From Chthoniobacter sp. (GTDB taxonomy: Bacteria; Verrucomicrobiota; Verrucomicrobiia; Chthoniobacterales; Chthoniobacteraceae), in contig JANXSB010000694.1 of NCBI GenBank assembly GCA_025352865.1, positions 1 to 11,628 on the forward strand: DNA of 11,628 nucleotides, given 5' to 3'. Under the pieces are notes generated by a model. That model worked only from the letters and a program-made list of their open reading frames with translations, had not been told where the DNA came from and searched no databases. Numbering within the stretch: position 1 is the first letter of the stretch; every line of letters starts with the position of its first letter. This document shows positions 1 to 6,000 of the stretch, in pieces. The position numbers and the translations under genes were made by a program.

Positions 1-1142
1 TGCTCATCGGCGGCGGCATCATCCTCCTGCTGGCGCACAACTGGGATCAACTGAGCCGCCCCGCGCGCGTGGCGGTGGCCTTCGCGCCGCTCGTGCTCAG
101 CCAGGCGCTGGCGTTTTGGATGCTGTGGACGGACCGGGGCACGACGGTGTGGCGCGAAACCGTGGGCACTTTTCTCGCGCTCATGGTCGGCGCGTGCATC
201 GCGCTCATTTCGCAGACCTATAATCTGGGCGGCGACTTCGCGAAGTTCATGCTCGTGTGGACGCTCCTGAGCCTCCCAGTCGCGTACCTGCTGCGGGCCA
301 CACTGCCCGCGATTTGGTTCTGCGCCGCCACGGTCATTTGGGGTTTCAACATGGAGTGGGGTGAACGCGGGAGCGCGCTTTGGTTCTGGCCGCTGCTGGC
401 TCTGGTGCTGCCGCTCTGGTGGATCGAGGGACGGCAGAATCGCTACCATCCGCGTCCGGTGCTGCTCGGTTGGGCCGTCGCAGGCGCGGGATGTTTCGGC
501 GTCGCGTTTTCCTGCGTGCGCGAGTGGCGCGGGCATCACTGGATGCTGGCCTATGCGGGCTGGTATGCGTTTCTTTACATCGCGGGACGGCGCTGGTTTT
601 CGGAAGGGCGCACGATCTGGCACCGCCCGTTTCAGTTCATCGGCGTGATCGGGTCGGCGACGATGGCGCTGATGCTGACCTTCGACTGGCCATGGCGGGA
701 GCTGAACTACGCCATGCCGGACGCCGCAGCTCTCACGTCCCAGCCGCTGTCGTGGCTGGCCATCTTCCTGTGGCCAGCACTGGCCGCGCTGCTCTGGCTG
801 GGAAGTCTGTGGCGGCGCGACATCCCTGCGGCAGTTGTCGGCGCTTTTCCCGGACTCGTCGCCGTGGCTATGACACTCCCGCCGGGCGGCACGGGCTCCG
901 TCCAGGCGCTGTTCAATTTCTACGTCTTCGCCACCGGCGTCGCGCTGCTCGTCCTCGGCGTCCGGCGTCACCAGTTGGGCACGGTGAATGGCGGCATGCT
1001 GATCCTCTCCGCGCTGGTGCTCTGCCGGTTCTTTGACTCGGACCTGGGCTTTGTTTTGCGCGGCGTCGTCTTCATCGCGCTAGGCGCGGGCTTTCTCATC
1101 ACCAATGTCCTTCTGCTCCGCCGCAAGCGCGCCGCACCATGA
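1..1142 (+). CDS. DUF2157 domain membrane protein (5' end outside window)
   Basis: The reading frame is open from base 3 to the TGA at 1140-1142, giving 379 visible residues. The true start lies before the window. A GTG at 69 is in frame, but conserved family sequence precedes it (GGGIILLLAHNWDQL), so it is not the start. That glycine-rich helix followed by AxNWD and, further on, ALISQTYNLGGDFA are typical of DUF2157. The remainder is a succession of about ten hydrophobic helices with aromatic-rich loops, ending in a basic tail (LLLRRKRAAP), so it is a polytopic inner-membrane protein. The biochemical function of the family is unknown. The stop overlaps the next start by 4 nt (ATGA), so the pair is probably translationally coupled. 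In other bacteria DUF2157 genes often sit beside DUF4401 and GDYXXLXY genes. Here the GDYXXLXY partner follows directly and no separate DUF4401 gene lies between. The family call is fairly sure; the role is unknown. Confidence 0.85.
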   Translation, partial: LIGGGIILLLAHNWDQLSRPARVAVAFAPLVLSQALAFWMLWTDRGTTVWRETVGTFLALMVGACIALISQTYNLGGDFAKFMLVWTLLSLPVAYLLRATLPAIWFCAATVIWGFNMEWGERGSALWFWPLLALVLPLWWIEGRQNRYHPRPVLLGWAVAGAGCFGVAFSCVREWRGHHWMLAYAGWYAFLYIAGRRWFSEGRTIWHRPFQFIGVIGSATMALMLTFDWPWRELNYAMPDAAALTSQPLSWLAIFLWPALAALLWLGSLWRRDIPAAVVGAFPGLVAVAMTLPPGGTGSVQALFNFYVFATGVALLVLGVRRHQLGTVNGGMLILSALVLCRFFDSDLGFVLRGVVFIALGAGFLITNVLLLRRKRAAP

Positions 1143-1696
1143 GCCGCACCCGCCTCCTCGCCCTCCTTTTCCTGATGGTCGCGCTGGTCCAGCTCGCGCT
1201 GCCGGCCATGCGCATCCGGCTTTACGAGCAGACGCTGCGGGACGGGAAGGTTTTTAAATTCCGCACCTCCCCCGTGGATCCGTACGATGCGTTCCGCGGC
1301 CGCTATGTGGCCCTGCGGTTTGAAACCGGAGATACCGCATGGAGCGAAAAGGAAATCGCGAGCTACGGCAAAAAGATCTTCGCCCTTGTGGAAACCGGGC
1401 CGGACGGATTCGCCCGGTTCACGAGCGCTTCGTCGAATCGTCCTGCGGGCGGAGACTGGCTGGAGGCGAAGTCGGGCTACAGCGCAGGGGACAAACAAGT
1501 CCGCGTCGAGGTTCCCTTTGACCGCTTCTACATGGCGGAAAAACTCGCGCCGAAAGCCGAGCAGGTTTACCGCGCGCACAGCGCCAATCGCGGCGAGCGC
1601 GACGCCTACGCCATCGTGCGCATTCGCAACGGCCTGGGTGTGATCGAGCAGGTCATCGTCGGCGGCAAGCCCCTCGCCGAAGCCGCGCGGGAGTGA
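1139..1696 (+). CDS. GDYXXLXY-family membrane-anchored protein
   Basis: The 185-residue product has one N-terminal hydrophobic segment (about residues 5-23), most likely a signal anchor, followed by a soluble, probably periplasmic domain. The family signature appears as DPYDAFRGRYVALRF at residues 47-61. The canonical G-D-Y-x-x-L-x-Y becomes G-R-Y-V-A-L-R-F, so the Asp and the last Tyr are substituted. The ATG at 1139 overlaps the stop of the DUF2157 gene (ATGA), which supports this start and cotranscription. The association with DUF2157 is a known gene neighbourhood and strengthens the call. The function of the family is not established. The gene ends 3 nt before the end of a convergent gene, leaving no room for an intrinsic terminator between them. 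Confidence 0.85.
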   Translation: MSRTRLLALLFLMVALVQLALPAMRIRLYEQTLRDGKVFKFRTSPVDPYDAFRGRYVALRFETGDTAWSEKEIASYGKKIFALVETGPDGFARFTSASSNRPAGGDWLEAKSGYSAGDKQVRVEVPFDRFYMAEKLAPKAEQVYRAHSANRGERDAYAIVRIRNGLGVIEQVIVGGKPLAEAARE

Positions 1697-1699
1697 GTG

Positions 1700-2857
1700 C
1701 TAATCCTCCAACTCCGTGTGGATCTCGATGAAATGCAGGATGTCGTGGCGGGTGACGATGCCGACGAGCTTGCCGTCCTCGATGACGGCGAGGCGCGTGA
1801 GTTCCGGCGCGAGGAGCAGGCGCATGGCGCGCGCGGCGGATTCATTCACGCCGATGCGCAGGGCGTCGGAACTTTTCTCAGCGACGACATCGCCGGCGGA
1901 AACGTAGGGCCATTTCTCGCGCGGGATTTCCTTGAGAAAATCGAGCCGCAGCAGCCCGCGGAAATCGCCGTCCGCGGCGCAGACGGGATAGACGACGTAG
2001 TGGCCGGTGAGGAAAAAATCCTCGACCGCGAGATTGAGCGGGAGCGTGTCGGGGATGACCGCGGGGTTGGCCGTCATCAGGTCGCGCACGCGCACGCCGG
2101 CGAGCATCTCGCGCTGGATGGCATTCGCGTAGCCGGCCTCGGCGGCGCTTTTGAGGAAGAAGCCGATGAGCAGATAAATCACTCCCCGCCAATTCTGCGG
2201 AGGCACCAATAACATCCAGGCACCGGCAAAAATAAGCAGCCAGCTAAAGCCGATGCCGATGCGCGAGGAGATGTAGGTCGCACGGCGCAGGCGACCCGTT
2301 TTTGCCCAGATGAGCGCACGCAGCACGCGTCCGCCGTCGAGCGGGTAGCCCGGGATCATATTGAAAACGACGAGGCTGAGATTGGTCATGGCGAGCAATC
2401 CGCAGACGACTGCCGCAGGCTGCCAGCCGAGCGCCGCGAAGCCCCACGAAAGCAGTTGGGAAAGCACGCTCAGGATCACACTCACAGCCGGACCGCCGAG
2501 CGCGATTTTCAATTCGGACTTGGCGTCATCCGGCTCACGCGAGATTTCGGCCAAGCCGCCGATGAAAAGCAACGTGATGCGCGGCACGGGGATGCCGCAG
2601 CGCTGGCTGACGAGGCTGTGCCCCAGCTCGTGCAGCAGGATGCTCGAGAAAAAGAGGAACGCCGCGATGACGCCGAGCGCGATGTAAACCGCCGGGGAAC
2701 GCCCCGGCAGCTCGGCAGGAAAAAGCTCGTTGGCGAGTTCGTAGGTGACGATGGCCGCGATGAGAAACCACGAGGCATCAAGGTAAAACGCGATGCCAAA
2801 CCAGCGCCCGATGAACAGCCCGCCGCGGCGGCGTCCGGGTGCCTTTTCCTGGCTCAC
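1700..2857 (-). CDS. Site-2 protease family (M50) intramembrane metalloprotease with CBS domains
   Basis: The 385-residue product is a predicted intramembrane zinc protease that would cut substrates within the membrane. The zinc motif HELGH is at residues 76-80 in a hydrophobic helix. The second catalytic motif, N-x-x-P-x-x-P-L-D-G-G-R, is at about 166-177 and supplies the third ligand, Asp174. Further hydrophobic helices lie at about 22-38, 56-75, 120-140, 145-165, 200-218 and 224-236. Two CBS domains follow, at about 256-311 and 318-380, the second ending in GKLVGIVTRHDIL. In this subfamily CBS pairs are thought to sense adenine nucleotides and gate activity. No PDZ domain is visible, so it is the SpoIVFB/Rip3-like type rather than RseP. 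The start is GTG. It overlaps the stop of the AsmA-like gene (GTGA at 2857-2854), so translation is probably coupled. The substrate is unknown. Confidence 0.93.
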   Translation of the reverse strand: MSQEKAPGRRRGGLFIGRWFGIAFYLDASWFLIAAIVTYELANELFPAELPGRSPAVYIALGVIAAFLFFSSILLHELGHSLVSQRCGIPVPRITLLFIGGLAEISREPDDAKSELKIALGGPAVSVILSVLSQLLSWGFAALGWQPAAVVCGLLAMTNLSLVVFNMIPGYPLDGGRVLRALIWAKTGRLRRATYISSRIGIGFSWLLIFAGAWMLLVPPQNWRGVIYLLIGFFLKSAAEAGYANAIQREMLAGVRVRDLMTANPAVIPDTLPLNLAVEDFFLTGHYVVYPVCAADGDFRGLLRLDFLKEIPREKWPYVSAGDVVAEKSSDALRIGVNESAARAMRLLLAPELTRLAVIEDGKLVGIVTRHDILHFIEIHTELED

Positions 2858-5800
2858 TGCGCCGCGCCGCCTCCGGGCGCGGGAGCAGGCTCCGCCTTGA
2901 TCTCCGGCCAGTCAGAGTTTTCCACGCCCTCGCGCAGTTCGGCGGGGACGAGGAGGGAGAAGCGGTTTTCACCCGACAGAAATCCGGCGGCATTTTCGCC
3001 GCTGAATTCCGCGCGGATGATTTTTTCTGTAAGCGGTGGGGCGCACGCGACAACTCGAATCGGATGCTGCGGCGGGCCGGTGATGTAGATCGTGAACGGT
3101 GCCGCGAACGCGGTTCCCGCGAGGGCCGTGCCGCTGACCTTGGCGCTGATCGACGGGCTGCGCGGAAAGCCTTCGCGAAACTCCAGCGTCGCTTCGCAGT
3201 TTTCCGTGCTGCTGTGCGCCCACAAATCCACGCGACCGGAGAGCGTTGGCGCGGCTCCATTTCCATTCACGAAGACATCACCCTGCAGCCGCTCAACGCC
3301 CAGGAAACGAAGCTCCCGCGCCTGACAGCGGACATTCCAGCGCCAGTCGCTCCACGGCGCGAAGGTCAGGGCAAAGGGCGGCGGTGGATCGAAGGGCAGC
3401 TCGTTCAAGGCCGTGAAGAGCGGCTGGAAATACGGCTGCGAAAACGGCACTGGCGCGAGCGCAGTACCATCGCCGAATGAGGCTTCGATAATTAGCGCGT
3501 CGCCCGCGACCGTCGCCGCGCTGGCCGGGCCGGTGATTTGCAAATTCAGCGCGGCGCGAAGATCGAGCTTCCGCTTTTGACCCGGCTCGAAAAACGGGCG
3601 CAAGCCCGTGGACTTGCTGCTCATCGCGAGCTTGAGCGACGGGTCGCGCAGGTTGGTGAAATCCATTTCGCCCGTCGCGCTGAAGTCGCCGGTCGGATGC
3701 TGACCCGCGAATTTTTCCAACCGCAAAATCTGCCCGTCGAAACTGGCCGCGCCCTCGACGCCGGTGAGCGCGCCGCCGCTCCAGCCGAGCGGGAGGCGGG
3801 CTTTGCTGAGCGTGAGCGCGCCGCCGGTTTTGAGCGCGCCGAGCGGGCCTTCGGCGGTTACGTTTCCACGGACGAGTCCCTCGATGGGAAAGCGCAGACC
3901 GGTGAGCTGCGCGGTTTCGTGGAGGCTGAGGTCGTAGGCGGTGACGGCGAGTTTGCCGACGGTGTGGTCGTCGAGCAGCGTGGCGAGCGAGGTGTTGGGC
4001 CACGCGTTCCAAAGATCGAGCGGGAGGAGCGCGTCGCCTTCGAGCCAGAGCGTCTGGCCGTGCATGAGGCGCATGCCTTGGAGGGACACGGCCTTATCGA
4101 CCACGCCGACGTGCGCGGTGAAGGACGACTCGTCGTCCGAGAGCGCGAAGTTTGAGAAGACCATGCCGCCGTGCGAGTAGCTGCCTTCGAAGTCGGCATT
4201 GATCGGATGCAGCAGCGCGGCGGTCGCGCCGAGCGAGCGGACCTTGTGGAGGCGCGCGAGGAATTTTCCGCTGTGCCCCTTCGCCGAGCCTTCGCCGTCC
4301 CAATCAATAAACGCGCCGCCTGCCAGTGGCTCGGGGACGATGGGCTGCTGCAGGATCGCCGCGTATTTCGCGAGGTCCTGGACGGACGCATGCAACTCTC
4401 CCCAGTACTGTTTTTCCCCGACGATATTCACCACGCCGCTGCCGCTCAGGTAGTCCGCGCCGTTGCGCAGCGAGACGTTGCTGATCTGATATTCGTTGCC
4501 ATTGAGCACGATGCTCGCGTCGAGCTTTTCGAGCGGCGCATTGCGCCACCGAAGCTGCGATCCGGAGATGACGAGCTGGCCGTCGAATTTCTGATCCTTC
4601 CCGCGCACCGAGCCGCGAATCGTCGCGCGCCCCGCGGCGAAGCGGAACTCCGGCATGAGCAGCGCGGAGAGCGCAGTCAGGTCGTCGAGCTGGCCTTCCT
4701 TGATCGTGAGCGCAAAGTCCGACTGCCACCACGCGACGCCCGGCACGGGCCACGCCATTTCGCCGGAGAAAGCCACGCGGTTGCGGCCCTGCGTGAGCGC
4801 GAGTTCGGGGATTTGGAAACGCCCGTCGAGCAGTTTCGCGCCGACCACGAGCAGATCCCACTGGCGCGTCTCCCATTGGAAATTGGCGGCCTCGAAACGC
4901 AGCTCGCCGCTGCCTTTCACAAACTGCTGCGGCGGCCCGCGGAAGCTGAAATGGCCAGTCTTGATCGTGCCGCCCGCCGCGTCGGAGATGCCGAGGAAAG
5001 TGGCGAGCTGAGCCACGTCGATCCGCGAAAACGGAACCGAGACATCGATGGAAAACTGCGGCTCGTTCGGGAGAATCTGCACGTCGGCGCGGAGGTCGCC
5101 GCCAAAGGCCGCCAGCTTCACGGCGAACTTCAGCCGGCCATCCGCGAGGTCATTCAGCGCGCAGGAAAAATCCTGCACTTCGACGCCGGGTTCGAGCGTG
5201 AGCGCGGCGATTTGCAGCTTGCCGTCCTCGATCGCGGTCGTGCCCGCCACGTTGCGAAACGTGCGCGTGAGCCACGGCTGCTTGACGAGAATCTGCCCGG
5301 CGGTGACCGAGCCCGCCTCGACATTGCTCAGCGTGAAGGCGGTCTGGAGCAGGCGCACGTAGTCGCCATTGCTGGCGAAAATGAAATCCACACCCGCCGC
5401 CTCGAAGAGCTCCGGCGAGGCCAGCATGCGTCCGCGCGGGCGCGGCACACGCAACGTGAAACCGCCGGAACCCGCGGTGGTTTCCGACACCAGCGGCAGC
5501 GTCACTTTGCCGGTCACGCCGTCGAGGGCGAGGCGCTGGAACCATTGGCCGGAGCCGCGCGGGAGGAGATTGCGCCAGGAAAAACTCGCGGTCGCCGTCT
5601 TGATTCCGAACCGGGTGACCGCGCGGTTTTCACTCTCGTATGACCACACCGAATCGCGCAGAATCACCGGCTCGAAAAGACTGCCGCCGACGCTGCCGAT
5701 CTGCACGTCCACGTCATTGCGCCACGCCTCGAAGCGGATGAAATGCAGCGCGGCAAAGCGGAAGCAATCCGGCTGGAAAAGCGAGAGGACGGCGCTGACG

Positions 5801-5964
5801 AGCAGCAGCAGCGCGAGGCGGACGGGCCGGAAGCGGTGCGGGTGCGGACGCGGGCTGGCGGTGCCCGCGGGCGGTGAGGTGGAGAGGGACGTGGAGTTGC
5901 TCAAGACAGGGCGGGAACCGTAACGCGACCCGGCGAAAAGAAAAGCGGCAGCGCGAATTTCCAC
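2854..5964 (-). CDS. AsmA/TamB-like large envelope protein
   Basis: Up to 1036 residues. A basic, proline-rich N-terminus leads into one transmembrane helix (about 48-64), followed by a very long beta-rich periplasmic region. It consists of repeating alternation of hydrophobic residues in units such as G-x-L-x-F-x-A and G-x-V-x-G-x-L-x-L. Examples are at 350-360, 695-730, 805-830 and 895-915, each resembling the repeats of AsmA, YhdP and TamB proteins. Such proteins form long grooved beta structures that span the periplasm and are implicated in phospholipid transport or outer-membrane protein assembly. The C-terminal tail is Pro/Ala-rich. The start is uncertain. GTG at 5964 lies at the foot of a hairpin. 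A TTG at 5904 (residue 21) would keep the membrane segment and drop residues with no family character. It lies 36 nt after the autotransporter gene and overlaps the M50 protease gene, suggesting one transcript. Which AsmA subfamily it belongs to is not certain. Confidence 0.75.
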   Translation of the reverse strand: MEIRAAAFLFAGSRYGSRPVLSNSTSLSTSPPAGTASPRPHPHRFRPVRLALLLLVSAVLSLFQPDCFRFAALHFIRFEAWRNDVDVQIGSVGGSLFEPVILRDSVWSYESENRAVTRFGIKTATASFSWRNLLPRGSGQWFQRLALDGVTGKVTLPLVSETTAGSGGFTLRVPRPRGRMLASPELFEAAGVDFIFASNGDYVRLLQTAFTLSNVEAGSVTAGQILVKQPWLTRTFRNVAGTTAIEDGKLQIAALTLEPGVEVQDFSCALNDLADGRLKFAVKLAAFGGDLRADVQILPNEPQFSIDVSVPFSRIDVAQLATFLGISDAAGGTIKTGHFSFRGPPQQFVKGSGELRFEAANFQWETRQWDLLVVGAKLLDGRFQIPELALTQGRNRVAFSGEMAWPVPGVAWWQSDFALTIKEGQLDDLTALSALLMPEFRFAAGRATIRGSVRGKDQKFDGQLVISGSQLRWRNAPLEKLDASIVLNGNEYQISNVSLRNGADYLSGSGVVNIVGEKQYWGELHASVQDLAKYAAILQQPIVPEPLAGGAFIDWDGEGSAKGHSGKFLARLHKVRSLGATAALLHPINADFEGSYSHGGMVFSNFALSDDESSFTAHVGVVDKAVSLQGMRLMHGQTLWLEGDALLPLDLWNAWPNTSLATLLDDHTVGKLAVTAYDLSLHETAQLTGLRFPIEGLVRGNVTAEGPLGALKTGGALTLSKARLPLGWSGGALTGVEGAASFDGQILRLEKFAGQHPTGDFSATGEMDFTNLRDPSLKLAMSSKSTGLRPFFEPGQKRKLDLRAALNLQITGPASAATVAGDALIIEASFGDGTALAPVPFSQPYFQPLFTALNELPFDPPPPFALTFAPWSDWRWNVRCQARELRFLGVERLQGDVFVNGNGAAPTLSGRVDLWAHSSTENCEATLEFREGFPRSPSISAKVSGTALAGTAFAAPFTIYITGPPQHPIRVVACAPPLTEKIIRAEFSGENAAGFLSGENRFSLLVPAELREGVENSDWPEIKAEPAPAPGGGAAQ

Positions 5965-5979
5965 GGCCCTGCCGGGCCG
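5964..5979. other. GC-rich hairpin between autotransporter and AsmA-like genes
   Basis: CGGCCC, a 4-nt TGCC loop, then GGGCCG forms a perfect 6-bp stem in the 36-nt gap. On the minus strand the T-run precedes the stem and no U-tract follows it, so it is not a canonical terminator for the autotransporter transcript. It reaches the first base of the annotated GTG start of the AsmA-like gene. It could slow ribosomes or polymerase, protect the upstream mRNA end, or favour a downstream start. All of these roles are inferred. Confidence 0.4.
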
Positions 5980-6000
5980 AAAACTCGTCTCACTGCGGTT

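Noticed and set aside
4171..5643. 490-codon plus-strand ORF opposite the AsmA-like gene
   Set aside because: It is antisense to a well-supported gene, rich in Arg/Glu/Ala with no domain, signal or start context. Long antisense frames are expected in GC-rich coding DNA.
5964..5979. Intrinsic terminator after the autotransporter gene
   Set aside because: The hairpin is good but no U-tract follows it on the minus strand; the T-run comes before the stem.
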